Below are positions 36,853-45,904 of a stretch of 64,000 bases of DNA, piece after piece. Within the stretch, counting starts at the first letter, position 1. Every line of letters starts with the position of its first letter. The DNA is from Paenibacillus foliorum. GTDB taxonomy: Bacteria; Bacillota; Bacilli; Paenibacillales; NBRC-103111. Both the position numbers and the translations under genes were made by a program. The notes under the pieces were generated by a model, which had not been told where the DNA came from, made no database searches, and saw only the letters and a list, made by a program, of their open reading frames with translations. The stretch lies in contig NZ_WHOD01000003.1 in assembly GCF_013141765.1 (NCBI RefSeq), positions 124,001 through 188,000 of the forward strand. Direction: 5' to 3'.

Positions 36853-36963
36853 TCATCCTGATTGGTAATATTGGAACGAGCTAGGGGTTGTTTCCTCCCA
36901 ATTATGCCATTTATGATGTTCATTCCCTGAAATAAGCAATACCTTAATACGGTTATCCAGCAT
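36853..36963 (-). pseudogene. Truncated N-terminus of a second ThuA-like gene
   Basis: 36 codons from ATG 36963 with AAGGAGG 9 nt upstream, ending in TGA. The peptide (IKVLLISGNEHHKWHNWEET) resembles the opening strand and loop of ThuA proteins. The remaining 180 or so residues of the family are absent and replaced by the short spacer before the SDR. It is probably a decayed or deleted gene whose translation start persists. Confidence 0.55.
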
Positions 36964-37053
36964 GCCTTCCAGCCTCCTTGAATACCTGTTATTAGAGCAA
37001 GTATAACGCAAGGAAGGGCATTGCTGCCCCTCTTTTTTTCAATAAATCCCTAT

Positions 37054-38580
37054 TTATTTGCCGGTTTTTCCATATTGCGAGCTGAATTCCTCGATTACTT
37101 TATCGCCGCCCGCTTTTCTCCACTGGTCAATCGCTTGCTTCCAGCCAGCTTCATCCAGCTTACCCAGAATAAATTTAGTTCTGGCGTCATCGATAATAGG
37201 CTTTAATTCACTGCCTTTGGTAGTTTGCGTTTCGGAAACAAGCGGATTCGTCGGGTTGCCCACAGCGATAGACTCGTTTTCCTTGATCATTTTTCCATAC
37301 TTCTCCATGAGCGGTGTTTCTTTTCCTGTCGTTTTGGCTGTATACTTGGCCACCTGCAATTGGAGATAGCTGGAGCCAACCTCTGTGTCCTGCAGCTTTT
37401 GATCGATAAATACCGGCTTGCTCTCTTCTAGCTTATAATGTCTTCCCTCAATACCCCAACCCAGTAAATCCAGCATCTTCTGATCGGACAGCTTATCGTA
37501 GAATCCAAGGATTTGCTTCAGCTCCGCCTCTGTCTTCACACTTGATTTTGGGAACATAAACACACTATTATAGCCTAATCCACCTGGTGTCCGTTCTCCT
37601 TTCGGCCCTGTGATACGGCTTACCACATCTACATCCGCTCCCGGGAATGTCTTGGTAAGCGATGCCTGATAGCTAGCTCCATCAATCAAGTTCGAGATTA
37701 CTGCCCCAGCTTTGCCTTGGTTAATATCATCCTTCTTCTGCTGAGTGTTCAGCACAGGGAAATCCTGCTTGATCAGCTTCTCATCGTACAGTCGTTTATA
37801 AAATTTCATGGCTTCATAGTATTCCGGCGACAAGAAATCCGGGCTCATCTTACCATCCTTCACTTCCCAGCCATTCGGAGCACCCATATAGGCTGCAATC
37901 ACTCCGAAGCCATCCATCGCTTTCTCCTCCGTCAAGCCCACAGTGTCCTGCTTTCCATTCTTGTCCGGATCATTTAAAGTAAAAGCTTTAAACACATTAT
38001 AAAGATCATCAATAGTTTTGGGTTGGCTAAGACCGACGTTTTTCAGCCAATCGCTGCGGAAAATAATCCCGTAGGTCGTTAAGTCGCGAGCTCGATACAA
38101 ACCGTATATTTTGCCGTCCACCTTAATATTATCAAATACGGATTTATTCATCTTGGATAAGTTGGGGTAGTCGCTCAGATAGGGGCCAACCTCCCAGAAC
38201 ACACCCGCACGTACGGCGCTCAAAATATTGGAATCCTTATTGTTCTGAACGAGCAGCGCCTTCGGCAACTCACCGGATGCAATCGTTACGTTGACCTTTT
38301 CCTTGTAAGATGAATTCGGTACCCAGGATATATCAATCTTGCTGTTCGTATATTCTTCGATTTTCTTCTGTACATCGCTGTCCGCTTTAGGCGGCTCGGC
38401 ATACATTAATGTCATGATGCTAAGCTTCAACGGTTGTTTAGTCTCTGGGGCACTACTATTTCCAGTGCCTCCTGCCGCAGGACTTTTATCGCTTCCGCAG
38501 CCAGCAAGCAGTGCAGCAGCGCCTACCATGATCCCCATCGTCGCAATTCCCGCTTTTCTCATTCCCGCTTTTCTTGTCAT
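37054..38580 (-). CDS. Sugar ABC transporter lipoprotein (LplA-like)
   Basis: 508 residues from ATG 38580, with GGGGAGG 10 nt upstream. The signal ends in lipobox ALLAGC. The body matches large LplA/YtcQ-type binding proteins (LKLSIMTLMYAEPPKADSDV, WLKNVGLSQPKTIDDLYNVF, then DPDKNGKQDTVGLT, a calcium-like DxDxNG loop). It feeds the LplB/LplC-type permeases encoded upstream in the operon. The substrate is unknown, probably an oligosaccharide. Confidence 0.92.
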   Translation of the reverse strand: MTRKAGMRKAGIATMGIMVGAAALLAGCGSDKSPAAGGTGNSSAPETKQPLKLSIMTLMYAEPPKADSDVQKKIEEYTNSKIDISWVPNSSYKEKVNVTIASGELPKALLVQNNKDSNILSAVRAGVFWEVGPYLSDYPNLSKMNKSVFDNIKVDGKIYGLYRARDLTTYGIIFRSDWLKNVGLSQPKTIDDLYNVFKAFTLNDPDKNGKQDTVGLTEEKAMDGFGVIAAYMGAPNGWEVKDGKMSPDFLSPEYYEAMKFYKRLYDEKLIKQDFPVLNTQQKKDDINQGKAGAVISNLIDGASYQASLTKTFPGADVDVVSRITGPKGERTPGGLGYNSVFMFPKSSVKTEAELKQILGFYDKLSDQKMLDLLGWGIEGRHYKLEESKPVFIDQKLQDTEVGSSYLQLQVAKYTAKTTGKETPLMEKYGKMIKENESIAVGNPTNPLVSETQTTKGSELKPIIDDARTKFILGKLDEAGWKQAIDQWRKAGGDKVIEEFSSQYGKTGK

Positions 38581-38649
38581 TGTGATATTGCCTCCCCTTA
38601 TTATCATATTATATGAACGCTTCCCAGTCATAGTAGAATGAGAGCCATT

Positions 38650-39528
38650 TCAACCTTTTACTGAGCCGAGCATGACTCCTTTTGCAAAATGCTTCTGCAG
38701 AAAAGGGTATACAATCAGAATCGGCACTGTTGATATAACAATTACTGCCATTTTAATAATTTGTGACGGCGGAGCAATATAGTTCTGATCAAACTGGGTC
38801 GAATCGCCAATCCCGCCTTGAGATAAGATAACTATCTGCCTCAGCCAGACTTGGATAGGCCACATTTTGGAATCGTTGATATACAAGATCGCGCTGAAAA
38901 AAGTATTCCAATGCCCTACTGCATAAAACAAGGCGAACGTTGCTAATACAGGTGCTGATAAGGGCAGTACAATCCTAAAAAGCAGGCCTACATCGCTGCA
39001 GCCGTCAATTTTGGCCGCTTCCTCAAGCCCTTCCGGCAGCTGCCGGAAAAAGCTGACCACCACAATCAGATTGAAAGCACTGATGGCATTAGGGATGAGC
39101 AGCGACCAATAGCTGTTAAGCATTCCCATTGCTTTTACAACAAGAAAGGTTGGAAGAATGCCTCCATTAAACAACATAGTGAATACAATAAGCATCATAA
39201 ACAGCTTTCTACCGTCAAAATCCTGCCTCGATAATGGGTAGGCCAACAATGATGTGAACAGAAGATTAATAAATGTCCCCACCACAGTAATTCCTATAGT
39301 TACGAATAAGCTGTTAACAATTGTGCTCGTAGAAAAAATGTAGTGGTACCCCTCCAACGAGAAGGAAGTTGGGAATAATATAAAGCCGCGTCTGAGCACC
39401 TCTTCGGGTTCTGCAAAGGAAACCGACACGATGTAAATAAACGGAATCAGTGTAGCCAAAGCGAATAGTGTTAAAAATGTATAATTAAAGCCATCAAAAA
39501 TACGGCTGCCTAATCCTTTGTTGACCAT
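38650..39528 (-). CDS. ABC sugar permease, LplC/YtcP type
   Basis: 292 residues, ATG 39528 with AAGGGTG upstream. Six membrane helices. EAA loop EGLEEAAKIDGCSDVGLLFR. Ends KHFAKGVMLGSVKG, the signature ending of LplC-type permeases. It pairs with the LplB-type protein at 39579; neither has an ATPase partner in the window apart from the unrelated one at 24063. Confidence 0.93.
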   Translation of the reverse strand: MVNKGLGSRIFDGFNYTFLTLFALATLIPFIYIVSVSFAEPEEVLRRGFILFPTSFSLEGYHYIFSTSTIVNSLFVTIGITVVGTFINLLFTSLLAYPLSRQDFDGRKLFMMLIVFTMLFNGGILPTFLVVKAMGMLNSYWSLLIPNAISAFNLIVVVSFFRQLPEGLEEAAKIDGCSDVGLLFRIVLPLSAPVLATFALFYAVGHWNTFFSAILYINDSKMWPIQVWLRQIVILSQGGIGDSTQFDQNYIAPPSQIIKMAVIVISTVPILIVYPFLQKHFAKGVMLGSVKG

Positions 39529-39578
39529 GAATCACCCTTCCCTTCTTAATAAGGTGGTTAAAAAAGCTAAACTCACAT

Positions 39579-40538
39579 TTAATACAGGCCGCTTTCACCG
39601 AATTTTTTGGCCATCCTGTTAGCGCCAACCACCAGCACCAATCCGATCACCGATTTGAACAATCCGACTGCCGTACTGTAGCTGAATTGGCCTTGCTGAA
39701 TACCGACATTGTACACATACGTATCGAACACCTCGCCTACCTCGCGGTTCATGGAGTTCAGCATCAGGAAGATTTGCTCAAAGCCGGTATCCAGGAAGGA
39801 ACCAAGCCTCAGAATAAATAGGATCACGATGACACTGCGTATGGCCGGAAGCGTGATGTGCCACAGTTGTCGAAACCGGTTGGCTCCATCAATTCTTGCC
39901 GCCTCATACAATTGCGGATCAACCCCGGCTAACGCTGCAAGGAAGATAATCGTTCCCCATCCGGTTTCCTTCCAAACTACCTGTGAGATGACCATAGTTC
40001 GTAGCCACTCGCTTGAGATCAGAAATTCCACCTTGGGAAAGCCCATAGCGGCAATCACATCGTTGACAATTCCGCCTTCGGTTGTAAAAAACATATAGGA
40101 AATACCGACCACCACCACCCAAGATACAAAATGGGGAATGTATACAATCGTTTGGATGGTTCGTTTAAATACTTCCTTACGAATTTCATTCAATAGTAAG
40201 GCTAGTATTATGGGTAGCGGGAAAAAGAATACTAAATTATAAACAGCCATTATGATTGTGTTCGTGAACAGCATCGCGAAGGAAGCGTCGAAGAAAAATC
40301 GCTCGAAATGCTTAAGCCCAACCCATTTGCTATGCAGCATGCCCAGTGCCGGCTGGTAGTCCTGAAAGGAGATCAGCAGCCCCCACATAGGAAAATATCG
40401 AAAAATTATAAAGTAAAGCATGCCCGGAATTGCCATCAGATACAGCCACCTGTTTTTCATCAGACGGTTTAACCTTCGGCGGGCATTGCTCCTTGTAACC
40501 GTATCCGTCTTTAACGGTTTAGAAGTCAGTTCCACCAT
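39579..40538 (-). CDS. ABC sugar permease, LplB/YteP type
   Basis: 319 residues, ATG 40538 with AAGGAGG upstream. The N-terminus NRWLYLMAIPGMLYFIIFRY and the FPMWGLLISFQDYQP segment are hallmark LplB features. EAA loop PQLYEAARIDGANRFRQLWH. First gene of the transport unit that continues with LplC, lipoprotein, SDR and ThuA genes. Confidence 0.93.
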   Translation of the reverse strand: MVELTSKPLKTDTVTRSNARRRLNRLMKNRWLYLMAIPGMLYFIIFRYFPMWGLLISFQDYQPALGMLHSKWVGLKHFERFFFDASFAMLFTNTIIMAVYNLVFFFPLPIILALLLNEIRKEVFKRTIQTIVYIPHFVSWVVVVGISYMFFTTEGGIVNDVIAAMGFPKVEFLISSEWLRTMVISQVVWKETGWGTIIFLAALAGVDPQLYEAARIDGANRFRQLWHITLPAIRSVIVILFILRLGSFLDTGFEQIFLMLNSMNREVGEVFDTYVYNVGIQQGQFSYSTAVGLFKSVIGLVLVVGANRMAKKFGESGLY

Positions 40539-40817
40539 TCATCGTCCTCCTTGATTATGTCGATAGCGTCAGCATACCGAAGCCAGAGGTTGCGTTCAAT
40601 AATCAACAGCGTTCCACTTGCTCTTGTCGGCGATACTACAGGCGCAGCAAGCATTCATAATCACTAGCGTCCCCTGCAATAATCATTGGAAGCAGGCTGT
40701 TAGCATCCACATTTGGACATATAACTTTCACGAAAGCTCAAGAAGAATCCCGTTTAAGGAGTGTAGGGAGCTGAACAATTCAATCCCTGCTTCTGCATCC
40801 GGGGTTCAAAATAATAG

Positions 40818-41000
40818 CGGAAGTGATTGTTCCGTTAGCTCCCAAAAAAGCAAAAAAACGAAGAAATACAGGAACCATTCGTTCCGTTATCTCTTCGCTT
40901 TTTATGTAAGCTGCCCTCATTATCCCTTACAGCAGAACTGCAACTTCCGTTATCACCTCAAATTTGACGAGGCAGGATACCTCATCTTCAAGCTTTAGCT
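40818..41000. repeat. Intergenic nested inverted-repeat element, copy D (right end degenerate)
   Basis: Direct modules GGAAGTGATTGTTCCG (40819) and GGAACCATTCGTTCCG (40871) are 52 bp apart. An inverted module ends near 40949 (complement of GGAAGTTGCAGTTCTG), and a weak fourth module lies near 40985-41000. The remaining intergenic DNA, 40539-40817, holds no supported gene. Confidence 0.5.
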
Positions 41001-41038
41001 CAATGAGGAACTTATCTTTCTTATCGGTTAAACAGCCC

Positions 41039-43297
41039 CTACTGCTCTTTCTGTTTCTGCTCCCTGTATTGACCCGGAGTCATTCCCTCCAGCTTGCGGA
41101 ACTGACGAATGAAATTCTGCGCATTCGTATATTGCAGGCGTTCAGCAACTTCCGTGATTTTCATTTCCGTTCCACTAAGCCAGCTCTTCGCCATGTCGTG
41201 ACGGTATCCGGACAAATAATCGCTGAAATTCAGTCCGGTTTCCTTACGAAACATCCTGCGAATATAATGTGTGCTGTAATTCATCCGCAGCGCACACTGC
41301 TCAAGCGTCAGGTCGCTATCATAATGCTCATGGATCAAATCCATCACGGAGCGAGAGATGCTTTTGCCTGATGATTCATGCCGCTTACGGGTTAGCTCCA
41401 TCATAGGATGAATAATCTGCGTTTTAAACCAACCTTCGATTTCTTGCGGTGTCTTTAGGCTGAACAGCTGCTCATACTCGTTGCGGCGATCCTGAGAGAA
41501 CAGTTCTCCTGTATCCCCCATATCATAGATAACCCGAGCCAAATCCGTTAGCAGCATAGCAAAGGATATACGATAAAGGTTAGGGTCGGTTTCCACTCGA
41601 AGCACTTCTTGAATAAACTGCTGGAGCAGCTCACCAGCCTTGTCCTTGTCCAGAAAAGCAATCGCCTGTGTAAGCTCTGACACCAGATGATGCGGGTAAT
41701 AATGACGGGACGCTTGCTGCGGCTTCAGATCATCCAAATGCAGTATCGCTTTTTCACCAAGGCGAATCCTGTATTGCAGAGCTTCTTTGGCTTCAAGAAA
41801 CGCTTGAGGTGTTGTGTACATATACTCATAAGGCCGGCTGATTCCGATGCTGACTTTAAGCCCCAGAAATTCATCCGCAGCCCTCTGCACCGATTCAGCA
41901 AGAGCGCTCAATTCGCTTAACAGGTCCCTATGAATCTCCACATTACTGCCGACCAATGTCACGTGATAATTGCCGATTGGCATAGCATGAATCCGCTGTG
42001 GTGGCGGGATCAGCTCGGAAGCGATATTGTTGATGGCAAACAATAGCAGATCTTGCTCATTAGGATTGTACCGTGTTTGGTCTAAGGTATCGATTTGCAG
42101 CACCATTACGGCGTATCGATGCCAAGCAGGAATATGATATTGAGTTGTTTTTTCATTCAACTCAGCGCGATGCATCTCGCCTTGAAACAGCTTCAGCATG
42201 AAGTAATCAACGAGCTGGCCGGATTGAATTTTCATCTGACCTTCCAGCTGCTCTTTGGTTTGATGCAGGGAAGCGAACTGCGTTCCAATCCATTGCAGCT
42301 CATCCTTAACCGCTGCTCCCGTGCCGGACGGTTTACTGTGACGCATCGTAAACTCCATCAGACTGCGCACAGGAAAGGACATCCGCTTCGAGCCCCAATA
42401 AGAAAGCAACCCGGTAAACAGCAGTAAAAGCAGACATGCCGTTAAAGTAGCCCATCCAATCGATGCGGATTCCTTCTTCGCTTCCTCTAATGGAATAACC
42501 GACACATAGGTCCAATTATTGTATCGTGATTGATTGTAAATCAAGCTGTAATTTTTGCCTTGCATTGTACTGTTGAAATAGCCCTGCATATTCTCTGATT
42601 TTTGCAATTCCATCGACCAAGGCTCAGACAGGACGCTTTGACCGATCCTATTCGAATTGCTGTGGATGATGATATTCATCTTGTCATCTATAATCATCGT
42701 TTCCCGCGTCGAAAAGCCTCCCGTCAGCAGCTTGGCCAACTCCGTATTGGACACACGCACGGATAAATAGCCCTTTTGCTCGGAGGCCGCTGACGGAATT
42801 GTTTTCACCAGCTTAATGCCTGCAAAGGATTGATCCATATCCGGTAACCATCGGGAATTATAGACAGAATTCAAGGTACCGGCTTCTTTCACCTTATCCG
42901 TCCCAAAATAAAAGCCGCCGTCTCGGATATACCATTGGTTCTGAAGACTATGCAGCTCCACAGACTTAACGCCCAGCTCGTAGGTTTGTACGCCCAGAAG
43001 ACCTCTTATGAGCAATTCGATGTCCTGAAAATCTTCAATTTCCATACGCTTCGCCACGGAATTCACAACAAGTGGTGTTTCGGCATAACGCGAGGACACC
43101 TGGTCTATTACTTTAAGGATTTGCTCGACCCTGTTTTGGGACTGCTGCAAGATGAAAACGTTTGCTTCGTTAACCTTGGTTTGGACCGTAGAAGTCGATT
43201 GGAAGAAGGAATAGATGCCAAGAAACAGAAGTGGAATCGTACTAACCAATGTGGTAAACATCATTAACTTAATGAAAAAAGAGTATCGCGGGGGCAT
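41039..43297 (-). CDS. Membrane-anchored AraC-family regulator (YtdP/YesS-like)
   Basis: 752 residues from ATG 43297, with GGAGG just upstream. A transmembrane helix at about 10-30 and a second at about 290-312 (WATLTACLLLLLFTGLLSYW) enclose an extracellular dCache-like sensor. A central GGDEF-like remnant (YAVMVLQIDTLDQ, LKVSIGISRPYEY) precedes the C-terminal AraC pair of helix-turn-helix motifs (LEQCALRMNYSTHYIRRMFR and ITEVAERLQYTNAQNFIRQF). Such proteins sense extracellular sugar directly and activate the adjacent LplABC genes, which lie downstream on the same strand. Confidence 0.9.
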   Translation of the reverse strand: MPPRYSFFIKLMMFTTLVSTIPLLFLGIYSFFQSTSTVQTKVNEANVFILQQSQNRVEQILKVIDQVSSRYAETPLVVNSVAKRMEIEDFQDIELLIRGLLGVQTYELGVKSVELHSLQNQWYIRDGGFYFGTDKVKEAGTLNSVYNSRWLPDMDQSFAGIKLVKTIPSAASEQKGYLSVRVSNTELAKLLTGGFSTRETMIIDDKMNIIIHSNSNRIGQSVLSEPWSMELQKSENMQGYFNSTMQGKNYSLIYNQSRYNNWTYVSVIPLEEAKKESASIGWATLTACLLLLLFTGLLSYWGSKRMSFPVRSLMEFTMRHSKPSGTGAAVKDELQWIGTQFASLHQTKEQLEGQMKIQSGQLVDYFMLKLFQGEMHRAELNEKTTQYHIPAWHRYAVMVLQIDTLDQTRYNPNEQDLLLFAINNIASELIPPPQRIHAMPIGNYHVTLVGSNVEIHRDLLSELSALAESVQRAADEFLGLKVSIGISRPYEYMYTTPQAFLEAKEALQYRIRLGEKAILHLDDLKPQQASRHYYPHHLVSELTQAIAFLDKDKAGELLQQFIQEVLRVETDPNLYRISFAMLLTDLARVIYDMGDTGELFSQDRRNEYEQLFSLKTPQEIEGWFKTQIIHPMMELTRKRHESSGKSISRSVMDLIHEHYDSDLTLEQCALRMNYSTHYIRRMFRKETGLNFSDYLSGYRHDMAKSWLSGTEMKITEVAERLQYTNAQNFIRQFRKLEGMTPGQYREQKQKEQ

Positions 43298-43406
43298 AAC
43301 ATCCTCCATAAGGCGGGTATAGTGCTTCCCATTGTATCATATGCTTTCGCTTTTGAGGACAATTCTTTTGCGAGAAATTTCCAGTATATTCTCCAAGCCT
43401 ACAAAA

Positions 43407-43437
43407 AAAAGAAACCCGCCAGCAGGGCGGATTTCTT
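43407..43437 (-). terminator. Terminator of the HEAT-like gene
   Basis: GAAATCCGCC pairs with GGCGGGTTTC on the minus strand, followed by TTTTTTTT. It lies 36 nt after the stop at 43473. Confidence 0.85.
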
Positions 43438-43472
43438 GCCTTTGGCGGGTGTTTTTCCGGATATTTTGCTAC

Positions 43473-43916
43473 CTATCTCATCGGTAAAGACGCCCAAGTG
43501 CTTTCAAGCCATTGATCAAAATCAGCACCCTTTTCACCTTCATATGAATCATACATATCGAGTCTCATCTTTTTCAGCTTCTCCTTAAACTCTTCAAACG
43601 TATGACCAACAGGCAAACTCTTCTTAATTCTAATCAAAATTTTAGTCACACCTTTAAACAGCTCGCCTTTATTCTTCGACGGTAATTGAACCTCTTCGCC
43701 AAATGCCCTGAGCTTATGAAATGCTGCTTCTTGCACTTTATACACAGTATCGTTCATCAATCTAGTCGTTAGTAAATCGATGACTTGTTTGTTTTTCCAC
43801 TCGCCTAGCTCTTCAACAGCATCTAGACGCTCTCTCCAATTAGACGAACGATTAGCTGATTTTTTCAATTCCTCATAATTGGGAGGCAACTCACTATTTA
43901 TTTCTTTATTATTCAA
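43473..43916 (-). CDS. HEAT-repeat-like small protein
   Basis: 147 residues if started at TTG 43916, where AAGGAG is 10 nt upstream; TTG 43925 would be too close to it. Residues about 20-80 contain two HEAT-like helical pairs (WRERLDAVEELGEWKNKQVI, then LLTTRLMNDTVYKVQEAAFH). The C-terminal half is charged and helical, with GADFDQWLESTWASLP at the end. The gene stands alone with its own terminator. Function unknown; such repeats mediate protein contacts. Confidence 0.75.
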   Translation of the reverse strand: MNNKEINSELPPNYEELKKSANRSSNWRERLDAVEELGEWKNKQVIDLLTTRLMNDTVYKVQEAAFHKLRAFGEEVQLPSKNKGELFKGVTKILIRIKKSLPVGHTFEEFKEKLKKMRLDMYDSYEGEKGADFDQWLESTWASLPMR

Positions 43917-44202
43917 GCTATTCAATCTCCTTCTATTTCAAAATGCTTTTGACTACTCCGGATCTACTAGTAGCATAGAGAACAACCATACCATAGGAAT
44001 AGCATTTACTCCAAATATTCTTTTAAAACATACGAACTTCCACTTCTCTAGAGAGGCTTGTGAACAAACGATCTGCTATATCTAGTTTCAGCTCCAAAAA
44101 TCCATCAAGTAAAAGGAAATAATGCTCATTCGATCTAAAACAATGAAAGTGCTTCGCTAAAGTGATAAAATGTTTCTGTATAAACAGAAAGGCGGAGAAG
44201 CT

Positions 44203-45015
44203 ATGGTACATGCGTTCATCATCGAGCCCAATACGTATAACGCCTTCGAGAACGAGGCTGCACAGCTTGAGCAATGCAAAGAATGGGGCTTACTTTCAGA
44301 GAAAGCAATCAAAACAAAAGCTTTTTTTTACAAGAGAAATGGTATGAATCTAGCCTGCAGCATTATTGGTTTTGTGGATAAAATAACTGCGGTCATCGAA
44401 TTTGATAACAATCAACGACATTGCATCCACCCTTCGTACCTAAAGGAAATGCAGGCAGCCAATTACGGTCAGAAGCTTAATGCTGCAACCGAAGAATCAG
44501 TAGGGACGGAGAGCTCAGAGATCGTAGAGGGGATAGAGAGCCTAGAGCTTGAACCATCGCAGGAAGCCGCTCCTCCTGTAGCAGAAGTTCCGATCGAAGA
44601 GCCTAACATAGAAAAAGCTAACATCGAAGAACCTAAAGCTGAGGAGCCTAAAGCCGAAGAGCCTAAAGCCGAGGAGCCACCGAAGGGCAAAGCCAAAAAG
44701 GAAAAAGCACCCAAGCTTCAGCTTCCTGAAGAAAAGGTGAAAATGATCGCTACCGTAACCGAATTTACAACGGTACCTAACAATTTCTCTGATAATGAGG
44801 ATGAAGTCGTCATCTACGAGGCAGTTTCCATCACAGACCCGGAAATGGAAATCGGTTCAGCCTGGTCCAGCCACAGTGCCACCCTTAAAAAAATGGAGCT
44901 GGAAATCGGAGATACGATCACGTTTGAAGGTAAGATAGTAGCTAAGAAGCTCACTAAACATCCAGTGCCTTACAAGATCAACAATCCATCGAAGCTGCAA
45001 AAAGAACAAGCCTGA
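44203..45015 (+). CDS. Hypothetical protein with acidic EEPKA repeats and OB-like C-terminal domain
   Basis: 270 residues from ATG 44203, with GGCGGAG upstream. Residues 1-85 are a compact unrecognised domain (VHAFIIEPNTYNAFENEA). Residues about 95-170 form an acidic low-complexity linker including three near-identical EEPKA units. The last 90 residues (MIATVTEFTTVPNNFSDNED onward to GDTITFEGKIVAKKL) have the strand spacing of an OB fold, suggesting nucleic-acid binding; this is inference. It is followed at once by a strong terminator, so it is monocistronic. Confidence 0.75.
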   Translation: MVHAFIIEPNTYNAFENEAAQLEQCKEWGLLSEKAIKTKAFFYKRNGMNLACSIIGFVDKITAVIEFDNNQRHCIHPSYLKEMQAANYGQKLNAATEESVGTESSEIVEGIESLELEPSQEAAPPVAEVPIEEPNIEKANIEEPKAEEPKAEEPKAEEPPKGKAKKEKAPKLQLPEEKVKMIATVTEFTTVPNNFSDNEDEVVIYEAVSITDPEMEIGSAWSSHSATLKKMELEIGDTITFEGKIVAKKLTKHPVPYKINNPSKLQKEQA

Positions 45016-45022
45016 TAAGTAA

Positions 45023-45051
45023 AAAAACCTGAGGCTATGCCTCAGGTTTTT
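45023..45051 (+). terminator. Terminator after the EEPKA-repeat gene
   Basis: AAAACCTGAGGC pairs with GCCTCAGGTTTT around TAT, followed by T residues. Confidence 0.9.
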
Positions 45052-45186
45052 GTCTTATCCCATAGTTCGTGTGTTAGGAGAGACAGGTATCGGATTACGG
45101 CGGCTGTTGAAGTCGTGTTCATTTGAATGAAAAGCTTGCAGCGGTGGGAACACGCCCTTCAAAGTGGTGGACGCTATTGCTCCTCC

Positions 45187-45213
45187 CCCATACCCATACC
45201 CATACCCATACCC
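45187..45213. repeat. Hexanucleotide CCCATA tandem repeat
   Basis: About four and a half head-to-tail copies of CCCATA in intergenic DNA. Too short and regular for CRISPR; a simple-sequence tract. Confidence 0.85.
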
Positions 45214-45307
45214 TTTTTATCGACTCTGAGATTGACGTGCATCCTTACTTCTTAACCGGTACTCAAAGCCATCCATTCACTTTACTGCAAGCTTCCGTAC
45301 CGTAAGG

Positions 45308-45480
45308 ATGCTTCGCTCTGGCATGAAGTGACGGTACATACAACGGAAGAAACAATTCCGAAATGATTTCGAATTTTATACATGAATTAGGTGCCCGCGG
45401 TTAGGAAGAGCGGTTATAAAAGGTTACTTTTCTGAAGGCACGGATATGGAGTCAGTGACTACTGTCGGGAGGGAACATCA
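45308..45480 (+). pseudogene. prmA: Decayed fragment of a prmA-like gene (ribosomal protein L11 methyltransferase)
   Basis: From 45316 the plus strand reads LWHEVTVHTTEETIP, then after a one-base shift EMISNFIHELGARG, then a stop; further on, in another frame, AVIKGYFSEGTDMESVTTV is readable. These three pieces correspond in order to the first 90 or so residues of Paenibacillus-type PrmA proteins as I know them. The segment between the second and third is deleted and no methyltransferase domain follows. It is a broken partial copy; an intact prmA is presumably elsewhere in the genome. Confidence 0.65.
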
Positions 45481-45587
45481 TTAACCCTTTCATCAATCGA
45501 GCTACTATTTTGGGGACCACACACTCACACTCATTCAATCTCAATCTCTCTAAATCTCACTATTTCTCACTCCCTCTCTCGCTTACC

Positions 45588-45764
45588 GGAACGTCATTCC
45601 GCTATTTGCCTTACCTCCCATCGGATTCATGATTTCACGGAAATACGATGCGTTATTCCACCTCAAACCTGCCCAAATGCTCCATTTTGATGCGAATAAA
45701 GCATCGTAGTTCCGTTCCACTTGAATGATCACGTGTGCATGGCAAAATAGCGTATCCACGTTCC
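45588..45764. repeat. Intergenic nested inverted-repeat element, copy A
   Basis: 177 bp. Outer arms start GGAACGT and end ACGTTCC, with CGCTATTT and AAAATAGCG next inward. Inner arms are TACGATGCGTTATT (near 45643) and AATAAAGCATCGTA (near 45695-45711). It can fold into a long two-step stem. Copy B at 54636 aligns along its full length, with paired changes that preserve the stems. Confidence 0.8.
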
Positions 45765-45854
45765 CCTCACTCGCTCCCCTGCCCATTTAGAGGAACAGAA
45801 GAAAACGGATCACAATAGAGATACAGGGTAAGCTTCGCTCACCCCAACCGTTAA

Positions 45855-45892
45855 AGAAAGGGAGGGTACGCCTATGGCATACTCTCCCTTTT
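45855..45892 (-). terminator. Terminator of the mannoside-type transport operon
   Basis: AAGGGAGAGTATGCC pairs with GGCGTACCCTCCCTT on the minus strand, followed by TCTTT. It lies 13 nt beyond the stop of the lipoprotein gene at 45905. Confidence 0.75.
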
Positions 45893-45904
45893 GTTGTGCA
45901 AAGC

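Noticed and set aside
40728-40797. Minus-strand 23-codon piece ending in a stop, protein-like in composition
   Set aside because: Too short and unrecognised; an open stretch of this size is expected by chance.
45187-45213. CCCATA array as a possible CRISPR
   Set aside because: Six-base unit without spacers; simple-sequence repeat only.
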